Source of the DNA: Thermodesulfobacteriota bacterium
GTDB taxonomy: Bacteria > Desulfobacterota > WTBG01 > CAIYCZ01 > CAIRTM01
Length of the DNA stretch: 46,052 nucleotides
Direction: 5' to 3'
Assembly: GCA_026415325.1 (NCBI GenBank)
Contig: JAOAHH010000043.1
Span: forward strand, 1 to 46,052
Of the stretch, positions 7,992 to 17,078 are shown one piece after another. Below the pieces are notes generated by a model. The model did not search any database and was not told where the DNA came from. It worked only from the letters and a program-made list of their open reading frames with translations. Numbering within the stretch: the first letter of the stretch is position 1; each line of letters opens with the position of its first letter. The position numbers and the translations under genes are program-made.

Positions 7992-9025
7992 AAGTATAGT
8001 GATTGATAGAGTCGGCACATCTGTTGTGCTATCTTGTCCCACCCAAAACCCTCTGCATTTGCCCGAGCATCACGACAAAGGCTATTGCGGTACCGATGGT
8101 CATCCATAATGCGGAGGGTCTCTTGCGCCATTGTCCCATAATCCCCTGGTGGTACGAAAACCACTCCGCCTCTTTGGCCATACATGCTGATGCCGCCTGT
8201 TTCTGTGGCAACAACCGGCAGCCCACAGGCAAGCGCTTCGAGCAGTGTATTGTTTGCCGTTGCGTCGAGCATCGGTAAGAGCAATACTGACGACGTGCGG
8301 TACAAGTATACAAGGTGGTCTTCTGAAATTGACGTATATACTGTTGTATTGGGCAAATCTGCAACCTGTGGGATTTCGCTTTTGTTTGTTACGATGACAA
8401 AACGGATAGTTCGGTCGCGCTGTGCAAGCAGTTTGACGACATGACGGAGCATAGCAAAATCCCGTAGGTGCGACCCGACAAACAAACACATTCTTGTTCG
8501 CGCCAGCTCTGCGTCTCCGGGGGTGAAGAAGCAGGTATCAATGCCATGCGGAATAAGATGAACGCGCTCGGGCGATACTAAATTTTTAAACATCATTTCC
8601 TGATTCGGGGCAACGACAACAACAGCGTCAAGGGTGTGTATATGTTCGGTGTTGCCCGTGATTGCAGAAAACTTTTCCGGCGGCATATGATAGGTCGCAA
8701 TGATGCGATGTGTCCGGCGTATATTCCAATACCCCGCATAATGAAATCCATCTTCGCCATATAAAAAGTGATAGATGCTGCCAGTATGGCATAGCATGTG
8801 AAAGGCTGCTTGCATTTCCTGGCGGAGCGCTTTTGAATTATACCATGAGCCCGCTCTTGCCCGAATACGAGCAAGAATGCGCTCAGGAATATACTGCAGG
8901 AGGCGGTAAAACGTGTTTGGTCGCTGCAGGATTGACGGAATGTAATCGGCAAGGCGGTCATAACCTGCATGCGGTGCATGGTGACGCATGCGGGTTCCGA
9001 TATATATCACGGGTCGCGCTATCAT
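7988..9025 (-). CDS. divergent GT4-like glycosyltransferase, altered EX7E motif
   Basis: The 345-residue product has a GT-B pattern, with IPHGIDTCFFTPG and a C-terminal LLEALACGLPVVATETGG that aligns with the donor site of GT4 enzymes. The first glutamate of the EX7E motif is replaced: in the stretch LDATANNTLLEAL the equivalent position is Ala, with Asp one residue before it. That may mean a changed donor site or reduced activity. The N-terminal half does not show the usual Gly-rich acceptor motif and starts with MIARPVIYIGTRMR. Its start overlaps the upstream stop (ATGA). Confidence 0.82.
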   Translation of the reverse strand: MIARPVIYIGTRMRHHAPHAGYDRLADYIPSILQRPNTFYRLLQYIPERILARIRARAGSWYNSKALRQEMQAAFHMLCHTGSIYHFLYGEDGFHYAGYWNIRRTHRIIATYHMPPEKFSAITGNTEHIHTLDAVVVVAPNQEMMFKNLVSPERVHLIPHGIDTCFFTPGDAELARTRMCLFVGSHLRDFAMLRHVVKLLAQRDRTIRFVIVTNKSEIPQVADLPNTTVYTSISEDHLVYLYRTSSVLLLPMLDATANNTLLEALACGLPVVATETGGISMYGQRGGVVFVPPGDYGTMAQETLRIMDDHRYRNSLCRDARANAEGFGWDKIAQQMCRLYQSLYL

Positions 9026-9960
9026 GAAGGACTATCACCGAGCCAGAGTTTACCTGGTCTGCGACACTGAAGATAATGTTTTCGTATTGTCCAGAGTCGT
9101 AAATAAGCTCTACACAGGCCAATGCTCTCTGCAATAAGCATGCGCAGGGATCCATTTATTAGGAGGATGATCCCATGTTTTGCCCACACGACCAGATACG
9201 ACAAACAACTTCGATAAAAGCGATGCGCCGGACGTTTAAGATATGCGATTGTCCGCGAGGTTGCCCGCCTCACACTTCGGATAAAGGGTTCGTTCACCCC
9301 AGGGATGCTCCCCCCACTGTGGCATGCCCATGCCGTGGGCACAATGCAGATTCTGAATCCATGAAACAGTGTTCGTGCACAATAGTCGTTATCCTCCCCG
9401 TACATAAAAAATATCGGATCGAAGCCCCCAACCTGTTCGAATACGCTTCGCCGTACAAGCCATATCGCCGCATTCACAAAGTCAATGTCATACGCATCGC
9501 GCAGGGTGCCGTGCAAGGCATCTGAAATCAGATCAGCACGCCCGCGGATAAAATCAAAGAAAAGCGGCTCAAGGTGAGAGGTGCTCCCCGCTTTATGGAG
9601 CGGGCTGACAATACCGATATCAGGATATGCTTCCAACACCGTAACAAGGTGTTGGATCGTATCCGGGAAGACCGTTGCGTCCTGGTTCAGGAGCAGTACG
9701 TATTGTGCACCATGGCGTAATGCATAGTGGATGCCGTAATTGTTTGCCACACCAAACCCGAGGTTACGGGGAAGGGGGAGAAGACTCGCTTCAGGGAACT
9801 GGTCTTTGACAATCGAGCAGGTCATATCCGTAGAAGCGTTATCGACAACAATTACATGCACCGGTAAGGTTGAGGCACGCAGGCTGATCAGCGCCGCTCG
9901 TATCCATGGCGCTGCATTCCAGGTGACAACGACAGCGTATATGCACGGCATTGTATTCAT
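9022..9960 (-). CDS. glycosyltransferase family 2, rhamnosyltransferase-like
   Basis: This inverting GT-A enzyme has 312 residues. Visible motifs are VVVTWNAAPW, IVVDNASTD (about 37-45), the metal-binding LNQDATVFP (91-99) and FMYGEDNDYCARTLFHGF. That last stretch is typical of the WbbL-like group that adds rhamnose or a related sugar to O-antigen. I took the ATG at 9960, which overlaps the upstream stop codon by four bases; an in-frame TTG 9 bases upstream is less likely. The C-terminus has a hydrophobic helix (about residues 245-275) that could hold the enzyme at the membrane. The donor is not certain. Confidence 0.9.
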   Translation of the reverse strand: MNTMPCIYAVVVTWNAAPWIRAALISLRASTLPVHVIVVDNASTDMTCSIVKDQFPEASLLPLPRNLGFGVANNYGIHYALRHGAQYVLLLNQDATVFPDTIQHLVTVLEAYPDIGIVSPLHKAGSTSHLEPLFFDFIRGRADLISDALHGTLRDAYDIDFVNAAIWLVRRSVFEQVGGFDPIFFMYGEDNDYCARTLFHGFRICIVPTAWACHSGGSIPGVNEPFIRSVRRATSRTIAYLKRPAHRFYRSCLSYLVVWAKHGIILLINGSLRMLIAESIGLCRAYLRLWTIRKHYLQCRRPGKLWLGDSPS

Positions 9961-11267
9961 GGAAAACAATGCATTTTCCCCGTATGACTTTTTACAAGGA
10001 GAGCCTCATACAATGCAGCGATTTCTTGTGCATGAGTTTCCATATCGTTGACCGGTTGAATGCCTTCAGACCATTGTGCCAAGAGGTCAGGGTGCTCGAT
10101 GCAACGTCTGATGACCGCAGCAAGACTTTGCGGATCCCCAGCAGTAAAGGTACAGCCATTTATCCCGTCATGTACGATTTCTGCAAGTCCACCGTGGTTT
10201 GATGCAATCACCGGAACCCGTGCAGCAAATGCTTCCAGAACAACCAACGGCAGGTTCTCATAGCACAGTGACGGCACAATCAGTGCGTCGCTTTCCCCAA
10301 AAACGCGCTGTTTTTCGTCCTCCGGCAGCATACCAAAGAACCGGACGTTATTATTATGGCACCGTGAACGCAGATTTTCTACAACATGGGGTCGTCCGGT
10401 TCCGTAAATGGAGAGGGTGCACGGAGTATCGATCAGATTGAAAGCGTCGATGAGCGTTGTTATGCCTTTATGCAAATGCAGTGAACCTATATAGAGAAAG
10501 CGCGGCGGGTTAGCTACTGTTTTTTGGGTGGAGGCGGTGCATGGGTGAGGGATGCCGTGGGGGATAAAAACGATTTTACTGCTGCTTATCCCGAACCGTT
10601 CATATTGCTGCTGTATGAAGCGGGACGGCGCAATGAAACAATCAATCACGTGCATGATGCGTTGCACATAGAAGTGGCGCCACGGGCCGAGCGCAAACAA
10701 ATACCGGAGTTTTTCCCAGCCGTTGAGAGTTTTTTTTGCAAACTGCTTCAGTACTGAACCGATGCCAGGTGAGTGCGCAGCGATGGTGTAAAGCCGCATG
10801 TTCTGGTGAAAACAGGTGCAACAGTGCTGAGCGCGTTGCTCCGCACAATGGCGCAAATTTATATCCAAAAGAAACGCACGTGGGCACACAAGCCAGAAAT
10901 CGTGCAGCGTATAGCAACTGGGAATTTTGTACGCACGGGCAATGAGCGGGAGCCGCAGGGAAAGGTTCATAAGGTGATGAAAATGGATAATATCGGGGTT
11001 GAAACGGTTTAGTGTCTCCGCAAAAATAGTTTCGACCGATCCATTCACTTCATGGAAAGGCATGCCGAACGTTGCAACATCTTTCTGAATCGCGGTGCAG
11101 CGAATGCCATTGTGCCGTTCTGTATCTAGTGTGGCGCCGGAAGGGACGGTACAGAATATTTCAACCGTACAAGAGCGGCTGAGTGTACGGGCTAAATTAC
11201 GGGTATAGACTTCAGTACCGCCAATACTGAAGGGGGGGTAAAAATGGACAACATGGAGAACCCTCAT
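9957..11267 (-). CDS. glycosyltransferase family 4 (GT-B fold)
   Basis: The 436-residue enzyme begins MRVLHVVHFYPPFSIGGTEV, the usual GT4 N-terminal signature, and has IPHGIPHPC, FLYIGSLHLHKGITTLIDAF and the EX7E motif in YENLPLVVLEAFAARVP. An insertion around residues 140-200 contains several cysteines (HCAEQRAQHCCTCF), which is unusual and might bind a metal. This is a cysteine-rich insert rather than a known domain. Translation is coupled to both neighbours by ATGA overlaps. Confidence 0.9.
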   Translation of the reverse strand: MRVLHVVHFYPPFSIGGTEVYTRNLARTLSRSCTVEIFCTVPSGATLDTERHNGIRCTAIQKDVATFGMPFHEVNGSVETIFAETLNRFNPDIIHFHHLMNLSLRLPLIARAYKIPSCYTLHDFWLVCPRAFLLDINLRHCAEQRAQHCCTCFHQNMRLYTIAAHSPGIGSVLKQFAKKTLNGWEKLRYLFALGPWRHFYVQRIMHVIDCFIAPSRFIQQQYERFGISSSKIVFIPHGIPHPCTASTQKTVANPPRFLYIGSLHLHKGITTLIDAFNLIDTPCTLSIYGTGRPHVVENLRSRCHNNNVRFFGMLPEDEKQRVFGESDALIVPSLCYENLPLVVLEAFAARVPVIASNHGGLAEIVHDGINGCTFTAGDPQSLAAVIRRCIEHPDLLAQWSEGIQPVNDMETHAQEIAALYEALLVKSHTGKMHCFP

Positions 11268-12424
11268 AAAAATCGAAAACCCGCGTGTTTGTTTGTTAGG
11301 CGTGTACGCAGTGTATGGAGTGCATCCGAGACCCTTTTCCCGAAGAAGGACTTAAGGTACGGCACAAGAAGGCGAAAGGGAATATGCGGGAAACGATATT
11401 GAAAAACGTTGCGGAGGCAGCGTCTAAAATCAGCCATGCGGTTTTGATGATAATACACCCATGCAAGCAGGTGATACTGTTTGGCAGCGGCACGTTGATA
11501 GGTACGGTGCTGCTGTGTGTCATGGATCGCAGAGCGCAGAGTGCTGAGCGCATCACCGATCAGGTGTTCCTGCTCCTCTACGGAGAGCTCATGCATTAAA
11601 AGCGAGCAGGTTGGGTCTTCCAGAAGGGCATCGGTGAGGAGCCGGAGGCATGCTGCACGGTTCCCGACACGATAATAGTCCCGGGCAAGACGCACCGCAT
11701 GGGTTGCGCGCAGGGAAGTGTATTGCTCACGAGCAAGATGCATAGCATGTTTTTCTAAAATCAAAAACGTTTCCCGCTCCATGCCGGCAATGTTTTTATG
11801 CATATTGTTTCCATGAATCCGATACAGCGTCAAGATTTCGTCACAATACTCAATCGGATGGTCTCGGGCGATGCGAAGCCACAAATCCCAGTCAGCGCAT
11901 CCAGAAAGCTGTTCGTCAAATCCGCCGGAGGTTCTCGCCGCTTCGCTGCGGAGGATAACACTTGATGCAGCAATGCTGTTCCATGCAAGGAGCTGCTGGT
12001 ATGCCCATTTTCGTGCCTCGGCTCGAACTTCTTTGATTGGTTTATCGTTGTCATTAACGATCCGGTAGCCGCAATGAACCAACGCAACCTCTGGGCAGCG
12101 TTCCAGCACGGCAATTTGAGCGGAAAGTTTGCCGGGTAACCATTGGTCGTCATCGTCAAGGAATGCAAAAAAATGTCCACGTGCTGCCTGCATACCGATA
12201 TTACGGGCTGCTGCAAGACCGCGCCTATTTGTATGGAGGTATAAAAAACGTTCCCCACAGGAGGGCTCAAGCAGCCGGTGGGTCACATCGTTGTCACCGT
12301 CATCGACCACGATGATTTCATAATCCGTAAAAGTCTGACGGCGAATGCTCTCTAGTGCATGCATGAGAAACGAAGGCCTATTACAGGTTGGCACGATAAC
12401 ACTAATCCGTGGCGCTGATGTCAT
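11264..12424 (-). CDS. glycosyltransferase family 2 with helical C-terminal tail
   Basis: The N-terminal GT-A domain (residues 1-230) has ISVIVPTCNRPSFL, VVDDGDND (40-46), the DXD-like FLDDDDQW (89-95) and a CADWDLWLRIARDHP motif. Beyond it is an all-helical region of about 150 residues with TPR-like helices (YRVGNRAACLRLLTDALLED, YHLLAWVYYHQNRMADFRRC). The next gene upstream has a matching tail, so the two genes appear to be an old tandem duplication. The tail could mediate pairing of the two enzymes or docking to the membrane. Start overlaps the upstream stop (ATGA). Confidence 0.9.
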   Translation of the reverse strand: MTSAPRISVIVPTCNRPSFLMHALESIRRQTFTDYEIIVVDDGDNDVTHRLLEPSCGERFLYLHTNRRGLAAARNIGMQAARGHFFAFLDDDDQWLPGKLSAQIAVLERCPEVALVHCGYRIVNDNDKPIKEVRAEARKWAYQQLLAWNSIAASSVILRSEAARTSGGFDEQLSGCADWDLWLRIARDHPIEYCDEILTLYRIHGNNMHKNIAGMERETFLILEKHAMHLAREQYTSLRATHAVRLARDYYRVGNRAACLRLLTDALLEDPTCSLLMHELSVEEQEHLIGDALSTLRSAIHDTQQHRTYQRAAAKQYHLLAWVYYHQNRMADFRRCLRNVFQYRFPHIPFRLLVPYLKSFFGKRVSDALHTLRTRLTNKHAGFRFL

Positions 12425-13722
12425 TGGCGGGCACCTTCGAGAGACCGAGGACTGGTGATCAGCCGTGACAGCTGTTGCAGAATATCGTTAATTTCATCAA
12501 AAAACTGCTTACCCACAAATGACAATAGCCACATAAGGGCAAGAGACACACTCCATTTCAGCCGCCATGCACGACGAAGACAGTGACGAAATCCACGCAT
12601 GCTGCCCCGATTGAAATATTGCCATGCAGACGTGCAATGCTGTTGGTAAAGCAGCAAAGAAGCGTCTTTTTTTCGTGTAAGCTCACGGCAGACCACATCG
12701 TATCCTCTCTCGAGCTGATCTTCGGGTATAATAATTGGTGTCCCATTCCCCCGTGCGAGCGCATTATGGATACAGCGCTCGCCTTCAGCCGAATGGCCTT
12801 GCCGAAAATACTCCCATGCGAAACGCAGGTACGGTTCTCGCATAATACGCTGAAGTGATGACGAAGTTGCGCTTCGGGCGAAGGGTGACGCACAGAATGC
12901 GGTGTAAAGACGATGTAAAAGCTCATCGGCCTCGGCAAGACGTGGAGGCGGGGTGCCGTTTAGATAGAGAAAAGCGCCCAGTACACGGATGTCGGAAGCA
13001 CGCTTACGCAGGTGTGGATTAATCTGGCTTATTGCTTCCTCCTGGACGTGGCAGAGCCACTCAAATTGCTCGTTTTTATGACAGATTGTAATTGATGAGG
13101 GATGATGAACACGATAGGTCACGAGCGGAGCTTTTACAATGCCAATGGGGAAATGCGCCGCAATACGGAGCCATAAATCGTAGTCCTGTGCGTAAGGGAG
13201 AGAACGATGATAGCCGCCGAGTTCGCGAACACACGCTGCACGGAACATGACGCTGCTATGGACGATGCAGTTATACCATAAAAGGCGCCATGCTATTGCA
13301 ACACCCTCGTCAGGCAGATCGGTTTCCCACACAACATTACCGTCTTGATCTTCCCCGACGGCATCTGTTGCGACCAGCGCGGTTTCTGGATGGTGTCGGA
13401 AAAACTCTACCTGTTGTTTGAACCGATCGGGAGATGCCATATCGTCTGCATCTAGCCTTGCAACAAAGGTGCCACGAGCACGTTCAAGACCATGCTGCAA
13501 TGCAGCGGTCACGCCACAATGCTCTTGCCGGACAACTGTTATTCTGCTGTCCCGGTATGATGCAAGCACCTCCGGCGTTTCATCGGTTGAACCATCATCG
13601 ATGATGATCAACTCAAAATCGCCAAAACTCTGATTGAGAATACTTGCAATCGATGCCGGAATCACCTGGGCACCGTTGTAAACGCACATAAGTGCGGTGA
13701 TCACGGGTGTTGCAGATGCCAT
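12421..13722 (-). CDS. glycosyltransferase family 2 with helical C-terminal tail
   Basis: This 433-residue GT-A enzyme shows VITALMCVYNGAQVIPASI, IIDDGSTDETP (41-50), a RLDADD catalytic motif (89-94) and YAQDYDLWLRIAAHFP. A helical tail follows (about 280-433), including FAWEYFRQGHSAEGERC and YFNRGSMRGFRHCLRRAWRL, which resembles the tail of the gene just downstream. I used the ATG at 13722, giving a 22-base overlap with the upstream gene; a GTG at 13704 would restore the 4-base GTGA overlap seen elsewhere but lacks a ribosome site. The nucleotide-sugar donor is unknown. Confidence 0.9.
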   Translation of the reverse strand: MASATPVITALMCVYNGAQVIPASIASILNQSFGDFELIIIDDGSTDETPEVLASYRDSRITVVRQEHCGVTAALQHGLERARGTFVARLDADDMASPDRFKQQVEFFRHHPETALVATDAVGEDQDGNVVWETDLPDEGVAIAWRLLWYNCIVHSSVMFRAACVRELGGYHRSLPYAQDYDLWLRIAAHFPIGIVKAPLVTYRVHHPSSITICHKNEQFEWLCHVQEEAISQINPHLRKRASDIRVLGAFLYLNGTPPPRLAEADELLHRLYTAFCASPFARSATSSSLQRIMREPYLRFAWEYFRQGHSAEGERCIHNALARGNGTPIIIPEDQLERGYDVVCRELTRKKDASLLLYQQHCTSAWQYFNRGSMRGFRHCLRRAWRLKWSVSLALMWLLSFVGKQFFDEINDILQQLSRLITSPRSLEGARQ

Positions 13723-14900
13723 TGTGTTTCACCAGTGAGCTTGCTGTTAGAATGCAGCACCTCATGATAAACCCTGATCTCCTGCTCCGCAATCCGTTCG
13801 AGTGAATACAACGATACGGCATACTGACGAGCGCTGTCGCCGAGCCTCTTCTGAAGATCAGGATGCCCCAATACATGAACAATTGCCGTCCGCATGCTTT
13901 CAGGGTCGGTTGTACAGAGCCATCCTGTATCACCATGACGCACGACGTCGCGGATACCTGGTGCATCAGCACCAATGACCGGCAGACCGCATGCCATTGC
14001 CTCGATAAGCGACTTAGGATGCCCTTCGTAATGTGATGGCAGGATAAATACCCGGGCAGAATGCAGATAGCGGGGAAGGTCGCGATGGGGTACCGTTCCT
14101 ATCCAGTGGAGCCGACCGCCGCAGTCGCCAAAACGAGCGCGGAGGTTCTCTTGAAGTGAACCCGTTCCGATAACAGCAACTCGAATGTTCAGATAACGGA
14201 CTGCCTCAAGGAGCGCTTCGAGATTTTTTTGGGGTTCAAGTCTGCCGACAAATAAAAGATCGTATCGTTTTTCAGCCGAAGGGTCGGGGATGAAGATGTC
14301 TGTGTCAACGTAATTGGGAATGATACAGATACGGGAGGTTGTTTCGGGCATGCGCATGGCGATATCAGCTGCCATGGTCTGTGTCGTTACAACGATCCTA
14401 TCAGCACCTTTAAATGCCTTCTCCTCTTCACCCTGTGCGCGCCGGTATTGGAGCGATGCATGACCGTATTCACGCATGGCAAAATCTGACCAGAGATAGC
14501 CACATCTTACGACACAAGGTTTGTGCCACAGCCGTGCTGCACGCACAGCTATAAGTGCTCCATTGAGCTGGTTGGTCTTAATGATGGAGGCACGGCGAAT
14601 CCATGGACTATGGAGGACGGGGAGCAGGCGGGCATACCATGCCGGCGGCAAATGCCAGCGATTATAGAGCACCGTAATACCCGGCAGGTTTTTGGCAAGG
14701 TCGTACTCATACCGGTTGCCATAGGTAATAAAACTTACCTTGATCCCGTGTGCTTGAAGAGAGCGGTAGAGGGCGACTTCCCGGTCGAATATGCCTAAAC
14801 GCTTCCATATTTGTAATGAAACGCCGCGGGTAAAAAAGAGAAGAAGATGGAAGGAGCGCGTATCAAATATAGTCGTTGTTTCCTTGTTATGCAGGGTCAT
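13701..14900 (-). CDS. glycosyltransferase family 4 (GT-B fold)
   Basis: The enzyme has about 399 residues when started at the ATG at 14900, which overlaps the upstream stop (ATGA); an upstream in-frame TTG at 14954 is rejected for that reason. Donor-domain motifs are IPNYVDTDIF, LLFVGRLEPQKNLEALLEAV and the EX7E stretch YEGHPKSLIEAMACGLPVIG. The N-terminal acceptor domain is diverged and lacks a clear GGxE motif, which suggests an unusual acceptor. It sits in the middle of the operon between GT2 and GT4 enzymes. Confidence 0.9.
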   Translation of the reverse strand: MTLHNKETTTIFDTRSFHLLLFFTRGVSLQIWKRLGIFDREVALYRSLQAHGIKVSFITYGNRYEYDLAKNLPGITVLYNRWHLPPAWYARLLPVLHSPWIRRASIIKTNQLNGALIAVRAARLWHKPCVVRCGYLWSDFAMREYGHASLQYRRAQGEEEKAFKGADRIVVTTQTMAADIAMRMPETTSRICIIPNYVDTDIFIPDPSAEKRYDLLFVGRLEPQKNLEALLEAVRYLNIRVAVIGTGSLQENLRARFGDCGGRLHWIGTVPHRDLPRYLHSARVFILPSHYEGHPKSLIEAMACGLPVIGADAPGIRDVVRHGDTGWLCTTDPESMRTAIVHVLGHPDLQKRLGDSARQYAVSLYSLERIAEQEIRVYHEVLHSNSKLTGETQWHLQHP

Positions 14901-15979
14901 GTGCTCGGGCACTGGTAGAGACGCGTATAATAGGTTTTTGCTATATTCTTCCAATCAAAGTCCCGGACCTGTTTATATGCCGATGTAATGATTGTGGTGC
15001 ACAGCGATGGATGTTCGCGAAGCTCCCTGATACTTTCGACAAGGGCTTTGACGCTTTCGACCGGTGCCACCATACCGGTACGGCCGTGCTCAACACAATC
15101 AGCTACCATACCCACACAGGTTGCAACAACCGGCACTTTGCATGCCCAGGCTTCAAGCAGTGCTTTTGGCCCGCCTTCACACCGAGAGGTAATGAGACAG
15201 AGATCAGTTGCACCATAATACAAACTCATATCCTGATAGCGTTTGACCGTATGATGTACAAATGGCACACCGATCTTGGTAAGTCCTTTTTTGACATATC
15301 CTCGTGCCGGTCCGGTAAGCATGACAAAGATATCGGGATACATGCGATGGAGTGTAGCGATGGATTCAAGAAGAATGTCAGGGCCTTTTATTAGTTTTGG
15401 TTTATCGCCCTCATCCCAGCCAAGACCGTCTTTTTGAAACGAACCGATGCAAAAAGCATGTTCGGGAATACCGAGCATGGAGCGAAGCCGCTGTTTTCGG
15501 TTATGAGCAAGAGGGCGAAACAGGGAGAGGTCTACGCCGAGGGGAATTAACACAAGCTGTTCCTGTGGAACGCCGGCTGTCGCAAGGGCGTTAAGCGTAA
15601 TACGGCAGGGAACAACGATTTTTTTTATCCGGTCAAGAGATTCCTTAAGTTTGGCAAAAAGGATATCAAATCCGTTTTCACTATCAGTTGGGTCACCATG
15701 AAACCAGGTCAAAAACAGTGTATTGGACGGATGCATTACATGTTGGAAGACATCTACATATACGTATCGGTCACCGAAATGGACGATTGTGTTTCGTGCG
15801 GCCTGAGGATCACGGCTAATTTTTGCATCAAGTCCGAATCTGTTTCGCAACTCCCTGACAAGATAAAAAGCATCCCAATAGGGAGACCATGTTGTTGCAT
15901 CGATGACATATTCAAGTTTCGGTCGAGTCCTGAATATGCCAAGCAAACGGCTACGGTTTGATAATATGCCACCCAGCAT
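14897..15979 (-). CDS. glycosyltransferase family 4-like
   Basis: The product has 360 residues with a GT-B donor domain: IPLGVDLSLFRP, FCIGSFQKDGLGWDEGDKPK, KGPDILLESIATL, and the EX7E motif in CEGGPKALLEAWACKVPVV. The short acceptor domain contains HFGDRYVYVDVFQHVMHPSN and LTWFHGDPTD, unlike the common GT4 start. The ATG at 15979 follows GGAAG and overlaps the preceding gene by 29 bases, more than other junctions in the operon. Likely acts on the same glycan; donor unknown. Confidence 0.87.
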   Translation of the reverse strand: MLGGILSNRSRLLGIFRTRPKLEYVIDATTWSPYWDAFYLVRELRNRFGLDAKISRDPQAARNTIVHFGDRYVYVDVFQHVMHPSNTLFLTWFHGDPTDSENGFDILFAKLKESLDRIKKIVVPCRITLNALATAGVPQEQLVLIPLGVDLSLFRPLAHNRKQRLRSMLGIPEHAFCIGSFQKDGLGWDEGDKPKLIKGPDILLESIATLHRMYPDIFVMLTGPARGYVKKGLTKIGVPFVHHTVKRYQDMSLYYGATDLCLITSRCEGGPKALLEAWACKVPVVATCVGMVADCVEHGRTGMVAPVESVKALVESIRELREHPSLCTTIITSAYKQVRDFDWKNIAKTYYTRLYQCPST

Positions 15980-17078
15980 CGGTATCTTCCATAAGGTGAA
16001 ATATCATGGCAAGCGCCCATGTCAAAAGGCAGGTGCCGTGAATGTCACTCTCATCATATCCGCTGCTAATGGGAACATCATAGTAATGGGTTTGACTTTT
16101 AGCGATCCAGTAAGAAAACCCTCCGCTCCTATGGTAAAAACGGCGAATCAAGCGAAGTATTTCCGTGCAGTAGGATTGCACTTTGTCGCGTTTGTACGAC
16201 GTTTGCTGAAGGCATTGAAAGAGCACATAGATGGTGTTCACGATATGACACGCTTCAGGTGGCGGTAATGCCTGCAGGCAGGTATCGATCAGTGCTTCAG
16301 GGTAGTGGATGGGGATTCCAAGCCAGTCAAGACCGGAGATGATTTTCATGGCCCCGCTCACTAGATTGGCATGCACAGGCAAGGGACCTCGAAAGTATCC
16401 GCCACTTCCTTTGTCGACAATACCCTCAATAAATCCGCTCCATGCATTTTGGAGCGCATGACATCGCTGGGGATCATAGAGTAGCGGCGCTTGGGTTGCC
16501 AAAAAGAATGCAAGGCATGCTGCCTGACCGCCGGCATGCCATGGCTTAGTCCAGTCAAGCTTTTCTAAAAAACGCCTGACTTGATGTCCGCTGGCTGGGA
16601 TGCCCCGATATGGTCTAAGGGGTTGATCGTCGATCTGTGCAAGTGTTGCGATCGCCTGTTTTGTTTCCGCATAGAGGAGCTGCTGAATGGCGGTCGGCAC
16701 CGCAAACGGTATGAACCGATGCACAAAACGAAATACAGGGGGCAAAGAGCTTAGAATAAAGGCAAAAAGCGGTGGATCGATAAACGCTCCATCGTGGAAG
16801 CGGCTGCCGATAAGCGATTGGGCTGTTTGAAAGGATTGTATGGAGGTGCGCCACGCATTTTTGATCTGATCTGGAAGGCGCTCCCAAAGGCCGGTTGTAT
16901 AATAAATTTTTAGAGCAAAACAGCTAAACCCAAGCCGTGCCGCCTTGCCGTATTTGGTTACTCCACGCTCACACGGCAAAAAAGCACCGATATGTTCAGG
17001 AACAGCAAGGCGCTGCAAATAGGCAGGTAACGTATCGCACAGCTGCTGAATCCATGTCTCAGCGCTTACTTTGGGCAT
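15951..17078 (-). CDS. uncharacterised all-helical, possibly alpha/alpha-toroid protein
   Basis: I do not recognise a named family for this 375-residue protein. It has no signal peptide, and no clear membrane-spanning segment apart from a hydrophobic stretch around 100-135. Repeated Gly-aromatic motifs (WHAGGQAACLA 180-190, GSGGYFRG 224-231, SGGFSYW 318-324) and the segment DESDIHGTC (342-350) followed by a helix look like the repeats of terpenoid-cyclase/prenyltransferase or glycoside-processing alpha/alpha barrels. It is embedded between glycosyltransferases with overlaps of 13 and 29 bases, so it is cotranscribed and likely acts on the glycan, its lipid carrier or a donor. This is inference. 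Enzyme activity is not shown by a complete known active site. Confidence 0.85.
   Translation of the reverse strand: MPKVSAETWIQQLCDTLPAYLQRLAVPEHIGAFLPCERGVTKYGKAARLGFSCFALKIYYTTGLWERLPDQIKNAWRTSIQSFQTAQSLIGSRFHDGAFIDPPLFAFILSSLPPVFRFVHRFIPFAVPTAIQQLLYAETKQAIATLAQIDDQPLRPYRGIPASGHQVRRFLEKLDWTKPWHAGGQAACLAFFLATQAPLLYDPQRCHALQNAWSGFIEGIVDKGSGGYFRGPLPVHANLVSGAMKIISGLDWLGIPIHYPEALIDTCLQALPPPEACHIVNTIYVLFQCLQQTSYKRDKVQSYCTEILRLIRRFYHRSGGFSYWIAKSQTHYYDVPISSGYDESDIHGTCLLTWALAMIFHLMEDTDAGWHIIKP

Noticed and set aside
14876-15394. 172-codon open frame on the plus strand
   Set aside because: Antisense to a coupled glycosyltransferase in the operon, with no recognisable domain.
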